Source: an uncultured Sphingomonadales bacterium (lineage in GTDB: Bacteria; Pseudomonadota; Alphaproteobacteria; Sphingomonadales; Sphingomonadaceae). From it: a DNA stretch of 64,000 nt. This document shows, piece by piece, positions 1 to 8,225 of the stretch. Each line of letters opens with the position of its first letter. Position 1 is the stretch's first letter. The DNA lies in assembly GCA_903821605.1 (NCBI GenBank), contig CAIJLZ010000012.1, forward strand, positions 62,001 through 126,000, given 5' to 3'. The notes under the pieces were generated by a model, which searched no databases, had not been told where the DNA came from, and worked only from the letters and a program-made list of their open reading frames with translations. The position numbers were made by a program, and so were the translations under genes.

Positions 1-1
1 G

Positions 2-148
2 GTGCGCATTTTCGTTGAAGAAAACGATACCGGCTTCACATGCGACCTGACCTTTCACGCCAGCACCATGCCCCATGAAGAGCCTGGCAACCATGTCCGC
101 CGGGGGGGGCACCGTCGCGCACATGAAGCGCGTAAGCTTCGTGGCTGA
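2..148 (+). pseudogene. C-terminal end of an unrecognised ORF, possibly frameshifted into the next reading frame
   Basis: An open frame enters from the left edge and stops at 148. It reads VRIFVEENDTGFTCDLTF and onward. It crosses a run of eight G (102-109). Skipping one G there would continue into the frame that runs on to 557 without a stop. I do not recognise the product. It may be an intact short 3' end, or the first half of a gene split by a homopolymer indel or sequencing error. Confidence 0.3.
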
Positions 149-236
149 CCGCGTCCGGCGCACGCTCGATGATCTCCGAAAGGAAATCCGCAACCGGCCG
201 GTGGTTTTTGGTCGTAGACCTGCTAGGCAGGGCAGC

Positions 237-557
237 ATGACCAAGATCCACAAGCTTTCCGGTATCGTCGACGTCGGCGGGTTTCAATATGAGTGGGAAC
301 TGCGGAGCGAGCCGCAGTGGGGCGAGTCTGAAGGCTGGAAAGGCATGACCGTCGCTTTGCTGCGCAAGCACACCCAGCGCGGCGCTTTGCTGGAATTCCC
401 GCCGCCGAAACGCTTGCTGAAGGGTATGCAGCGAGGCCGCCTCCAGATCAGCGACGCGATTGTCATCAGGAGCATACAGGCAGCGTTAAACGCCGGCTGG
501 GAGCCTACTTCTCGGGGAAGGCCGATGGTTTTCGAAGTCGATGCTGACGGCAACTAG
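237..557 (+). CDS. Hypothetical protein, 106 aa
   Basis: The product begins MTKIHKLSGIVDVGGFQYEW and is soluble, mildly basic, with no signal peptide or membrane segment. The ATG at 237 follows a weak purine-rich stretch (AGGCAGGG). An upstream in-frame ATG at 75 would add 54 residues that may instead belong to the preceding, frameshifted ORF. The small gene at 591 follows on the same strand. The family is not recognised. Small unknown genes of this style are common in integrated elements, but nothing here proves that. Confidence 0.5.
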   Translation: MTKIHKLSGIVDVGGFQYEWELRSEPQWGESEGWKGMTVALLRKHTQRGALLEFPPPKRLLKGMQRGRLQISDAIVIRSIQAALNAGWEPTSRGRPMVFEVDADGN

Positions 558-590
558 CCACAGGCCACCGTATGGCGGCAAGGGTGCAAG

Positions 591-737
591 ATGAGCATTT
601 TGTCAACCGCATGGAATGGCGAGCAGCTCTGCAAATGGCTGGAATGCCCCATTGATGCAGCGCGCCTCGATCAGGCAGCGCCCGATAGCGCCGCTATTCC
701 TTCTCTAGGAGAAGCGGGCGATGAGGGTTTATTTTAA
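591..737 (+). CDS. Small hypothetical protein, 48 aa
   Basis: This short ORF begins MSILSTAWNGEQLCKWLECP and ends GDEGLF. A purine-rich AAGGG sits about 6 bases before the ATG, and it lies 33 bp after the 237-557 gene on the same strand, so the two may be co-transcribed. Its stop overlaps the 3' end of the convergent rlmJ. It has two Trp and two Cys and no membrane segment. Function unknown. It could be spurious, but the ribosome site and spacing favour a real small gene. Confidence 0.35.
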   Translation: MSILSTAWNGEQLCKWLECPIDAARLDQAAPDSAAIPSLGEAGDEGLF

Positions 738-1564
738 TCGCCCAACCATTCGGTTGCGATCTCACCCCTATGCCCCTCGGGCGCCAGCGCGGCGCGCAGG
801 GCGTCCAGCAGAGGCGGCAGTGCCTGCATAAAGGCGTAGGGCGGGTTGACGATATAAAGGCCTGCGCCGTTATAGATGCCGGGCTGATCGCTATCGTACA
901 GCCAATGCTCCACGCACAGCAATTTCGGAATGCCGAGCTTGCGTAACTGCTCCTTCCACCGCCAATGCGTGGCGCGGTCTTTCAGCGGATACCAGATCAC
1001 CGTCACGCCATGCGCCCATTTGCGGTGAGCCGCGGCAAGGGTAGCTGTAATACGCGCGCGTTCGTCTGTCTGCTCATACGGCGGGTCAACCACCACCACG
1101 CCGCGCGCGGTACGGGGCGGCAGCATCGCCAGCCAAAACTCATAGGCGTCGCGCTCATGCACGGCAGCGGATGTGCCGCGCATCACGCCGCGCAGGGCAT
1201 AGACATCCTCGGGATGCTTTTCGTTCAGGATCAGGAAATCCTGCGGGCGCAGAAGCTGCGCCAGAATTTGCGGCGAGCCGGGATAGAACTGCGGCTCGGC
1301 CCCAACATTCACCGCCTGTACGGCGGCGCGGTAGTCGTTCAGCAAGGGGTTCAGGTCGGCAAAGGCTCGCAGCACGCCCTGCGTGGATTCGCCGGTGCGT
1401 TGGGAGTCCTCGCCGTTCAGGTCGTACAGCCCGCAACCGGCGTGGGTGTCGATCAGGGTCAGCGCGCTTTGTTTATGCTGCAAGGCCCGCACGAGGGCGA
1501 TCAGCAGGCCGTGCTTCACGACATCGGCGCTATTGCCGGCATGGAAGGAATGGCGATAATTCAT
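734..1564 (-). CDS. rlmJ: 23S rRNA (adenine(2030)-N6)-methyltransferase RlmJ
   Basis: RlmJ transfers a methyl group from S-adenosylmethionine to N6 of A2030 in 23S rRNA, in the cytoplasm. The 276-aa product has the conserved N-terminus MNYRHSFHAGNSADVVKH, an SAM-binding segment LIDTHAGCGLYDL near residue 40, and the N6-adenine methyltransferase motif DPPYE around residue 160. Length matches the family (about 280 aa). It stands alone and converges on the 591-737 small ORF. The start has the expected family N-terminus. A housekeeping gene at the edge of the accessory block. Confidence 0.93.
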   Translation of the reverse strand: MNYRHSFHAGNSADVVKHGLLIALVRALQHKQSALTLIDTHAGCGLYDLNGEDSQRTGESTQGVLRAFADLNPLLNDYRAAVQAVNVGAEPQFYPGSPQILAQLLRPQDFLILNEKHPEDVYALRGVMRGTSAAVHERDAYEFWLAMLPPRTARGVVVVDPPYEQTDERARITATLAAAHRKWAHGVTVIWYPLKDRATHWRWKEQLRKLGIPKLLCVEHWLYDSDQPGIYNGAGLYIVNPPYAFMQALPPLLDALRAALAPEGHRGEIATEWLGD

Positions 1565-1849
1565 AGTGACTCAAAATCCTGACGATCGACCTTTGTCCGG
1601 GCTGCTGGGCGCGGAAACCGAGCAAGGCGATTGAAGTGACCAATTCGGTGCTCGTATAGAGGCGGACGAAAACATTCAAAGCACTTCTGCGGGAGGCTTC
1701 ATGCCCGCGTTGACGATCGCGACCAGCGGCGGAGCAGTAAGACTCCGGGCGCGTGGAAATGTTCGCGTCAGCGTCTGCTTGTGTCAGGAACAGACGTGCA
1801 TCCGCTCAATTTAGGATGGCTTAGGCGGAGGCGGCGATAAATCGGGTAG

Positions 1850-2043
1850 ATGCGCAAGTCCGATAACGCTTTCCGCCAGTTTAACTCCTCGCCCGAAGTC
1901 ATCCGCTTGGCGGCGCACCCCCGCTGTCACTGCGCATTGTCGAAGACCTGCTGTTCGAGCGGGGGATCAACATCTGCCACGAGACGGTTCGGTTTTGGTG
2001 GGACCGTTTCGGGCAGATATTCGCCTTGAAAATTCGGCGCCAA
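1850..2043 (+). mobile_element. Decayed IS6-family transposase, 5' part
   Basis: Translation from an ATG at 1850 gives MRKSDNAFRQFNSSPEVIRL, a typical IS6-family TnpA start. The frame then shifts: from 1924 a second frame gives LSLRIVEDLLFERGINICHE and VRFWWDRFG, the next conserved part of the same helix-turn-helix region. About 13 bases are missing between the two. Similarity ends near 2043, although the second frame stays open to 2109. The DDE catalytic core is absent, so the element is dead. It abuts the 3' end of the amidohydrolase gene. Confidence 0.8.
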
Positions 2044-2065
2044 TACGTCTCCCCCATAGAGACGT

Positions 2066-3805
2066 TCATTCTCGTGACGTTGCGACGTAAATTTCTGCGC
2101 CGTCACTAATCGTACGGTCAATCTCGATGGCATGCAGACGCGCTGGAGCCACTTGCAGCGGATCCGCATCGAGCACGACCAGATCGGCCTGCTTGCCGAC
2201 CGCGATCGTGCCCTTTTCCTGATCTTCGTGGATTTGCCAAGCGGCATTACGGGTCGCCATCAGCAAGGCCTCATAGGGTGTGGCCGCCTCCGCTCTTCCA
2301 AGCGCCGTACCCGAACGCGTGGTTCGCGTCACCGCCGCCCAGATCAGCCGCATCATGTCGGGGGGCACCACTGGCGCGTCATTATGGATCGAGGGCACCA
2401 GTCCGAGATCGATCGCGGCGCGCATCGGCGAAATATGTGCCGCGCGCGTCGCTCCGAGTGTCACGTCGCGATGCCAGTCACCCCAATAAAAGGCGTGAGC
2501 CGCAAAAAAACTGGGTTGGATATCCAGCGCTTGCATTCGCGCCAGTTGCCCCGCGCCAACTATTTGGCTGTGGATCGCGATCAGACGCTCCACCGCTCGC
2601 GGTCGGGCCGCGTCGGCGGCCGCCGTGACATCAATCAGTTGTTGCATCGCTGCATCGCCATTGACGTGAACGAAGATCTGCCAGTGATGATCGGCCGCCC
2701 GATTGATCCAACCGTGGAGCTCGGCATCCTCCATCTGACGATAACCGTGATAATCGGTCGCGCGGCCATCCGGAACGTGATGATATGGCTCCTTCAGCCA
2801 CGCCGTTCTTCCTTGGGGCGATCCGTCGAGCATCAGCTTGATGCCAAGAATGCGCAGGCGCGTCTGGCGCGGCGCGCCAATGGGCATGGCGTCCATATCC
2901 TGCCAAGGCGCACGAAAAAACAGCAACGCGCCCACGTCGATCTTGAGCACCCCCTGCTCATCGGCTGCCTTGAGCAAGGCATAGTCATCCGGTGACGCGG
3001 CGCCATCCTGCGCAGTCGTAATACCGTAGCGGGCATAAACATCTTGCGCTTTCCGAAGCGCGGTCAGCCGCCGTTCAAAGGTTAATTTCGGCAGCAATGC
3101 CATCAGCCGGTACATGCCGGTTTCTTCCAAAATGCCGGATGCGGTCTTTCCATCTGCCTCGCGCCGGATCACGCCACCAGCCGGATTTGGTGCATCACGC
3201 AACAGGCCCGCCAATTCGAGGGCACGCGTGTTGGCCGCCACGATATGACCCGAGGCGTGTAGCAGCATGATCGGCCGGTCGCTTGAAACGGCATCGAGTT
3301 CCTGGCGCGTCGGGTGGCGCCGCTCGGCGAGCGCCGCATCGTCATAGCCGAAGCCCTGCACCCATTCGCCGGCGGGAATAGTCCGCTCGACGATATATTG
3401 CCGCAAGGTCGACTGGAGCGAGGCGATATCGCGAACGCCCGCGACCGGCGGCGGCGCCAAATTGGCAAAGTCGATCAAACTCGCCAGCATCGAAAGATGC
3501 CCATGGGCGTCGATGAAGCCCGGGAGCATCGTCTTGCCCCGCAAATCGACAACACGGGTGCCCGATCCGCGGTGAGCGAGCACCGCTTGCGTTGTCCCAA
3601 CCGCCACTATCCGGCCCTGCCGGATCGCCACGGCCTGAGCGACATCGCCCGGCGCTTCCATCGTCCGGATCACGCCGTTGGTGTAGATCGCATCAGCGGC
3701 GACTTGAGCGAAGGCTGGCGCTGCCGATACCAGCCCTAGGGCCGTGATGGCACCCATCCCCAGCCATCGCGGACGATGGCGGACTATGGTTTTCGTTGCG
3801 GACAT
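2066..3805 (-). CDS. Secreted amidohydrolase, YtcJ-like (amidohydrolase family 3)
   Basis: A 579-aa metal-dependent hydrolase expected to cleave C-N or related bonds; substrate unknown. The chosen ATG (3805) has AAAGGA upstream and is followed by a Sec signal peptide ending AFA|Q near residue 34, so the enzyme should be periplasmic. The metal-binding strand PGFIDAHGH is at about residues 95-103, with further conserved His segments in the C-terminal half (FVHVNGD, IHSQIV, SIHNDAP). An in-frame extension to 4081 overlaps the aldolase gene and is not credible. The 3' end abuts the IS6 remnant. Family 3 amidohydrolases include N-formamide deformylases, but specificity cannot be read from sequence. 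Confidence 0.82.
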   Translation of the reverse strand: MSATKTIVRHRPRWLGMGAITALGLVSAAPAFAQVAADAIYTNGVIRTMEAPGDVAQAVAIRQGRIVAVGTTQAVLAHRGSGTRVVDLRGKTMLPGFIDAHGHLSMLASLIDFANLAPPPVAGVRDIASLQSTLRQYIVERTIPAGEWVQGFGYDDAALAERRHPTRQELDAVSSDRPIMLLHASGHIVAANTRALELAGLLRDAPNPAGGVIRREADGKTASGILEETGMYRLMALLPKLTFERRLTALRKAQDVYARYGITTAQDGAASPDDYALLKAADEQGVLKIDVGALLFFRAPWQDMDAMPIGAPRQTRLRILGIKLMLDGSPQGRTAWLKEPYHHVPDGRATDYHGYRQMEDAELHGWINRAADHHWQIFVHVNGDAAMQQLIDVTAAADAARPRAVERLIAIHSQIVGAGQLARMQALDIQPSFFAAHAFYWGDWHRDVTLGATRAAHISPMRAAIDLGLVPSIHNDAPVVPPDMMRLIWAAVTRTTRSGTALGRAEAATPYEALLMATRNAAWQIHEDQEKGTIAVGKQADLVVLDADPLQVAPARLHAIEIDRTISDGAEIYVATSRE

Positions 3806-3851
3806 GCCGTTGTTCCTTTGACCAGAAAGCGGCCTTGCGACCGCACGCCAT

Positions 3852-4622
3852 TCAGTCGAGCACAGACCGGTCCAACCGAATCTCGCGCCGGGCCATCGCT
3901 TCCCACAGGAATGGAAAGCCCATCGGATCCGACATTCGCGCGACGCGAAGGCTATCGGGATTGGTGATCGGCTGACCTTCACCCAGTGCTTCAACATGCC
4001 AGGCCAGCCGGCAGCGATGTTCCAGCGTGATCGCGCGCAGATGCGCCTGACGCAGATTTTCAGCGACGATGAACACGCCATGATTTTTCAACAGCGCCCA
4101 TTTTCCTTGGCCAAGAGCCTCGGCGGCGGCTTGCGCTTCTTCTGCGCCATCAACCGTCCCGGCATATTCGTCGTAAAATGCCGGATCCTCATCCACATGG
4201 CCAGATGTCTGGTCATAAACGGGCGGAATACGGCCCGACGCCGACCAGACCGAACCCCAGCGCGAATGATTGTGGATCACGACGCGCAGATTGTGACGAC
4301 GCTGGTGCACAGCCAGATGGAGACCAATGGCGGGCGTTACGTTCCACTCGCCTTCAATCACCTGCCCCTTGCCATCCACCCGGATGATATCGGACGCGGT
4401 CAGTTCATCCCACGCCAGTTCCCAAGGATTGACGAGAAAGGTGCCATCCGGTTCGGCAAGCGTGATGTGCCCGGCAATATGATCGTCATAGCCTTCGCGA
4501 TGGAGCGTCCGGCACAACAGGGCGAGTTCCTGACGCGCCGTGAGTTCCGGGATCAACGTGTAGCGGCCCGGCATGGGGGCCAATTCTGCGAGTGTCGGGA
4601 TGCGTCGCTTCGATATGTCCAT
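3852..4622 (-). CDS. Class II aldolase/adducin family protein
   Basis: A 256-aa cytoplasmic protein of the zinc-dependent class II aldolase/adducin fold. It has the conserved segments HIAGHITL, VVIHNHSRWG (zinc-binding HxH) and LLKNHGVF. Members include L-fuculose-phosphate aldolase and decarboxylases; this branch has no assigned substrate. The ATG at 4622 is preceded by a good AGGAGA. It lies 46 bp upstream of the amidohydrolase and 19 bp downstream of the 82-aa gene, all on the minus strand, suggesting one transcript starting at the AtuA gene. Confidence 0.85.
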   Translation of the reverse strand: MDISKRRIPTLAELAPMPGRYTLIPELTARQELALLCRTLHREGYDDHIAGHITLAEPDGTFLVNPWELAWDELTASDIIRVDGKGQVIEGEWNVTPAIGLHLAVHQRRHNLRVVIHNHSRWGSVWSASGRIPPVYDQTSGHVDEDPAFYDEYAGTVDGAEEAQAAAEALGQGKWALLKNHGVFIVAENLRQAHLRAITLEHRCRLAWHVEALGEGQPITNPDSLRVARMSDPMGFPFLWEAMARREIRLDRSVLD

Positions 4623-4641
4623 TTCAATCTCTCCTAAACGC

Positions 4642-4884
4642 TTAGCACCATTGCGCCGATGCCGTGGCCGTATCGGCACGCTGAACGCCCTTGATACCCA
4701 ATAGGTCACGCGCGGTTTCGGGTGTCCGCCCGCGCACATCTTCGTCGCGCATCCTATACAGCGGGGCCGGTTCCCGACCAACCTTTGCGCCGCGCTCGAC
4801 GGCATTCTGGGTGATCAGCCAGGTTGGCGGATAATGCACATGATCCGCGTCGATCCCTTTCATCCGATACGAATAATCAGCCAT
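4642..4884 (-). CDS. Small conserved-looking protein coupled to AtuA, 80 aa
   Basis: The product MADYSYRMKGIDADHVHYPP (C-terminus SAQWC) has no membrane segment or signal. Its ATG at 4884 overlaps the end of the AtuA gene by 8 bases; an alternative ATG at 4890 would give 82 aa. The overlap suggests translational coupling and a partner or subunit role. AtuA-family genes are often followed by a small DUF4387 gene, but this sequence does not look like that family to me. Function unknown. Confidence 0.65.
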   Translation of the reverse strand: MADYSYRMKGIDADHVHYPPTWLITQNAVERGAKVGREPAPLYRMRDEDVRGRTPETARDLLGIKGVQRADTATASAQWC

Positions 4885-6718
4885 GGCCATTCGCTTTTTC
4901 GGATGACGCGGCAGTGCCTAGCTCTGCCGCCAGTGCAGCGGGAACAGGTATCGGGAAGCGCAGCAGCATTTGCGCCATCCCCTTGGCGGCGGGATCGAGC
5001 CGCGTGCTCGCGTTGATCCCCCCGGCTAGCGCGTCGTGCATCACAAAGTTGAGTGCATGAAGGCCCAGCACATCATAGCGATCGACGCATGGCGACTGTC
5101 CATCCGGCCCTAGATGGTGATACCATTCAGCGACGGCCTGCGGTGTCAGTGCAGCGCGCAGATAAGGCAGATATTCGGGCTGGCGCGCGATGACGGCGAC
5201 GTTGAACAAATGCCCCTTGTCCCCACTGCGGGCCCAAGCCAGCCGCACCAGATCGACCGCAACGCCGCCCGGTTCGGCCGGGACAGTCTGCATCCCCCCG
5301 TCGACCGGGCTGCTCTTTGAAACCGGCACGCCCGCAGCCACCGCCACATCATGCGTGATGCCCGCAAAGGTCATCCGCGAGGACACTGCCCGCTTGTTCA
5401 GAAGGAACGAGAAGATACCCGTCATCGGTAGCACATGGGTAGCAAGGTTGATCGAGGTGCCGACCGACATCCCCGAAATACCCGCCCATTGTTCTCGCGC
5501 GAAAATTTGCGCGCCCTGCTGATCGGGATGGTCGACCACCAGCTTGCAGATCAGTTCGCGCGTCTGTCCCTGTTGGCCATGCGCGCCAAAACTGGCTTCG
5601 CCACCAATCATCACCATGTCGGTCCGTGAAAAATCAGGCAGATTGCGCGCACGCAGCAACGCCCGGCTGCGTGCAAACAGCGCCTCGCCCTGACGCGCCG
5701 CCTTTTCCGCTGCATCTTCGCCGATAATCGGCTGATAGGCGATACTGCGCCAGCCGCCATCAAACGTCACGCACACCTTGTAGCTATCGGTCGGCGCCCG
5801 CCCGCGCGCGCCAGTCACGCGCACCCGGTCCTTGCCGATCTGCTCCAGCTTTACATCGCTGAAATCACAGCGCACGTCGGCGACGATATAGTCTGCTGGG
5901 TCGCTGACCTCATAAAGCAGTTGCTCGGCAACCGTGCCGACCGACACCAGCCCGCCCGTCCCTTCCGGCTTGGTGATCACCACGCTGCCATCGGCATGGC
6001 ATTCGCCGATCGGAAAGCCGATATTCGCCCAGTCGGGCACGTCGCGCCAGTCGGTAAAGGTGCCGCCCGTCACCTGTGCGCCACATTCGAGCAAATGACC
6101 GGCCAGTGTCCCGGCCGCCAGCAGATCGAGATCGTCGCTGCCCCAGCCAAATTCATGCACCAGCGGCCCCAACACCACCGCGCTATCGACCACCCGGCCG
6201 GTGACGACGATGTCCGCCCCCTTGTCCAGTGCTGCGGCGATCGGGAATGCGCCGAAATAGGCGTTGGCGCTGATGATATTGTCTGGGAAAACCGCCCCTG
6301 TGAACATGTCGCGATGACCAGCCGCGCGCAATTCCTCCAGCCGAGGGCGCAGGTCATCACCATCGACATAGGCCACGGTGAGCGACAAGCCCGCTTCGCC
6401 GATCATGCGTTCAAGCGCCGCCGCAAGCCCGGCCGGATTGACGCCGCCGGCATTGGCGACGACCTTCACACCTTGGGCCGCAATCTCATGCAGATAGGGG
6501 CCGACATGGACCGTCAGGAAATCGGTGCCATAGCCCGCCGACGGATCAGCGCTCTGCATTCGGCCGAAAATGCCCATCGACCCTTCGGCGAGATAGTCGA
6601 ATATCAAATAGTTTAGCCGTCCACCGGCAAGCAATTGAGGAACCGACAGGGCGGTATCGGAAAAGGACGCTGTCGCTCCGCCGATTCGTACAACTTTGCT
6701 TGCACCAGCAGTCGCCAT
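4877..6718 (-). CDS. Acyclic terpene utilisation AtuA-family protein (DUF1446)
   Basis: A 613-aa protein of the AtuA/DUF1446 family, named from the pseudomonad gene cluster for citronellol/geraniol degradation, where its exact reaction is unproven. Family features include the N-terminal VRIGGATASFSD, YLIFDYLAEGSM, the segment VVANAGGVNPAGL and a C-terminal domain containing WARSGDKGHLFNVAVIAR. The ATG at 6718 is preceded by AAGGAGGGG. It is the first gene of a minus-strand run (AtuA, 80-aa protein, aldolase, amidohydrolase) and is divergent from the Crp/Fnr regulator, which probably controls it through the shared 82-bp promoter region. The canonical atu cluster is otherwise absent, so citronellol use cannot be inferred. 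Confidence 0.85.
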   Translation of the reverse strand: MATAGASKVVRIGGATASFSDTALSVPQLLAGGRLNYLIFDYLAEGSMGIFGRMQSADPSAGYGTDFLTVHVGPYLHEIAAQGVKVVANAGGVNPAGLAAALERMIGEAGLSLTVAYVDGDDLRPRLEELRAAGHRDMFTGAVFPDNIISANAYFGAFPIAAALDKGADIVVTGRVVDSAVVLGPLVHEFGWGSDDLDLLAAGTLAGHLLECGAQVTGGTFTDWRDVPDWANIGFPIGECHADGSVVITKPEGTGGLVSVGTVAEQLLYEVSDPADYIVADVRCDFSDVKLEQIGKDRVRVTGARGRAPTDSYKVCVTFDGGWRSIAYQPIIGEDAAEKAARQGEALFARSRALLRARNLPDFSRTDMVMIGGEASFGAHGQQGQTRELICKLVVDHPDQQGAQIFAREQWAGISGMSVGTSINLATHVLPMTGIFSFLLNKRAVSSRMTFAGITHDVAVAAGVPVSKSSPVDGGMQTVPAEPGGVAVDLVRLAWARSGDKGHLFNVAVIARQPEYLPYLRAALTPQAVAEWYHHLGPDGQSPCVDRYDVLGLHALNFVMHDALAGGINASTRLDPAAKGMAQMLLRFPIPVPAALAAELGTAASSEKANGHG

Positions 6719-6776
6719 TTTCCATCCCCTCCTTGATTTATAGGGAACATGGCTAACGATTTTTCTGGCGGCAGAC

Positions 6777-6792
6777 TGTCACCAAAGTTACA
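6777..6792 (+). promoter_or_regulatory. Putative Crp/Fnr-type operator (copy 1)
   Basis: TGTCACCAAAGTTACA is an imperfect dyad with half-sites TGTCAC and GTTACA separated by four bases. It sits 8 bp before the regulator ATG and about 60 bp before the AtuA ATG on the other strand. Twelve of its bases (ACCAAAGTTACA) recur exactly at 8289-8300 upstream of the cupin gene. Two half-sites four bases apart is the layout bound by FNR-like dimers. Position this close to the ATG predicts autorepression. Confidence 0.5.
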
Positions 6793-6800
6793 ATGTTGGA

Positions 6801-7499
6801 ATGAAAAGCGATGAGAGGGATTTGGCGCTTCGCGTGTTGCGCAAGTCGGGATGGCTGAAGGACTATCCAGTCGAACTGGCCGAGAGCCTAGCATCCGAAG
6901 GCAATCTCGTGCGGCTCAACGTCGGGGAATGGGCGCAAGCCGAAGGCGACGACCGAAGCGGCCTGTTCGTGGTGGTCGAAGGCGTGCTGCATTCCTATTG
7001 CGCGTCATGGGGTGACCGAGAGGTGATGATCGGCCTTGCTGAGGCTGGATCGGTGCTCGGCCATGCCACACGGTTTAGTGGCGGCCCACGGATCGTGACC
7101 GCTGTCTGCGTAGAATCAAGCCTCCTACTAGAGATATCGGAAGCCGCGCTGGATCGGGTGGCAGAACGCCGGCCTGAAATTTGGCGCGCCATTGCGAGTT
7201 TCGCTTATTTGAATATGCGCAATGCGGTCCGCATGGCGGCGGAAGTGATTTCGCTACGCCCACGCGAACGCATCGCGGCGCGCCTGCTGGCCGCAGGCGA
7301 CGGCCAGCGCCAAATGATGGGCGAGATAACCCCGACGATCCGGCTCAGCCAAGAATTGCTGGGTGAAATGACCGGCCTCACCCGCAAAACCGTGAATGTC
7401 CATTTGTCCGCATTCGAGCGCGATGGGCTTATCGAGGTCGGCTATGGCCGGATCAAGCTATGCGATCTCGCGCGCTTGCGGGCCGTCGCGAACGACTAG
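6801..7499 (+). CDS. Crp/Fnr-family transcriptional regulator
   Basis: A 232-aa DNA-binding regulator. Residues about 20-120 form a cyclic-nucleotide-binding-like sensor domain (GLFVVVEGVLHSY and onward). Residues about 165-225 form a Crp-type winged helix with the recognition region SQELLGEMTGLTRKTVNVHL. It lacks the N-terminal cysteine cluster of oxygen-sensing FNR, so the signal is unknown. It is divergent from the AtuA operon. A dyad just before its start and a near-identical one upstream of the cupin gene are likely targets. Confidence 0.88.
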   Translation: MKSDERDLALRVLRKSGWLKDYPVELAESLASEGNLVRLNVGEWAQAEGDDRSGLFVVVEGVLHSYCASWGDREVMIGLAEAGSVLGHATRFSGGPRIVTAVCVESSLLLEISEAALDRVAERRPEIWRAIASFAYLNMRNAVRMAAEVISLRPRERIAARLLAAGDGQRQMMGEITPTIRLSQELLGEMTGLTRKTVNVHLSAFERDGLIEVGYGRIKLCDLARLRAVAND

Positions 7500-7548
7500 A
7501 TTGCGCCCCTTGCTAGCCGCTTCGCCTTTCACAGCCGACCCAGCCATA

Positions 7549-8094
7549 TTATCGCTGTGACGGCGGCAGCTCGTTTTCCCATTGCGGCATATGGCGTGCA
7601 TAGGATTGGCTGACCTTCGCCCAATGGGCCTCGTCATTATCCTTGAAATGGATGTTAAACTGCGCTGCATTGCGGAATTCTAGCAGTTCGCATCCCTCAT
7701 CGCCGACTTCAAGGACATAGGCTTGTTCAGCCGGGACATACATCCCGTCACCCGGCCCGAGACGCGCCGCGCCAAATCGGGCTTCACCTGCCAATATGTA
7801 ATAAATGCAATCGGCATTGTGGCTGTGACGCGGCGATATGAAACCGGTTTTGAACCAAGCGTGGCTCAGGCTTACGCCCTCCTCACCGCCCGATTGGAAG
7901 AGGATCGTCGTATGCGAAGCATCGGCTGCTCTGGGCCCCGAAGCCATGATCCGCCCCAAACCAGCCAAAGTTGCTGGATCGACACCCTCAAAAGGCATTG
8001 TTTCATGATCAAGCGCTACGCCTTCGCCTGCACGGAACACGGTCATGCGCTTGCGGGCAGGCGGCGATATAGGTTGGGATGTCTCGCTTTTCAT
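7549..8094 (-). CDS. Cupin-domain protein
   Basis: A 181-aa protein with one cupin barrel. The metal-binding motif 1 is PRHSHNADCIYYILAGEARF and motif 2 is PGDGMYVPAEQAYVLE. These barrels serve as sensors, isomerases or small dioxygenases; the reaction here is unknown. I place the start at the ATG at 8094, because GGAGGA lies 9 bases before it, rather than at the upstream GTG codons. Its ATG overlaps the stop of a 43-aa ORF, suggesting coupling. The putative Crp/Fnr operator copy 2 lies about 190 bp upstream. Confidence 0.8.
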   Translation of the reverse strand: MKSETSQPISPPARKRMTVFRAGEGVALDHETMPFEGVDPATLAGLGRIMASGPRAADASHTTILFQSGGEEGVSLSHAWFKTGFISPRHSHNADCIYYILAGEARFGAARLGPGDGMYVPAEQAYVLEVGDEGCELLEFRNAAQFNIHFKDNDEAHWAKVSQSYARHMPQWENELPPSQR

Positions 8095-8225
8095 CACTTG
8101 CACTCCTCCATCGAAGAGGCGAGCCGCGTCCCATGAAGACGGAACGCCTCATGATCGCCACCCTGCCCATCGGGGCTACCCCCCGCCGTCCAAACGATGG
8201 TGCATGGTGCATACACCTCATTCAT
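8094..8225 (-). CDS. Possible 43-aa leader protein upstream of the cupin
   Basis: The short ORF begins MNEVYAPCTIVWTAGGSPDG and ends SSMEECK. Its ATG has AGGAAG upstream and its stop overlaps the cupin ATG (TGATG). It lies downstream of the putative operator at 8285-8300. No family is recognised. It may be a coupled small protein or a translated leader. Confidence 0.4.
   Translation of the reverse strand: MNEVYAPCTIVWTAGGSPDGQGGDHEAFRLHGTRLASSMEECK

Noticed and set aside
1565..1849. Possible gene upstream of the IS6 remnant
   Set aside because: No frame has a start with a ribosome site. A short CGTCTG/CAGACG hairpin is present but unremarkable.
2066..4081. Long amidohydrolase frame starting at 4081
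   Set aside because: The extension overlaps the aldolase gene and precedes a good ribosome site and signal peptide at 3805, so 3805 is the real start.
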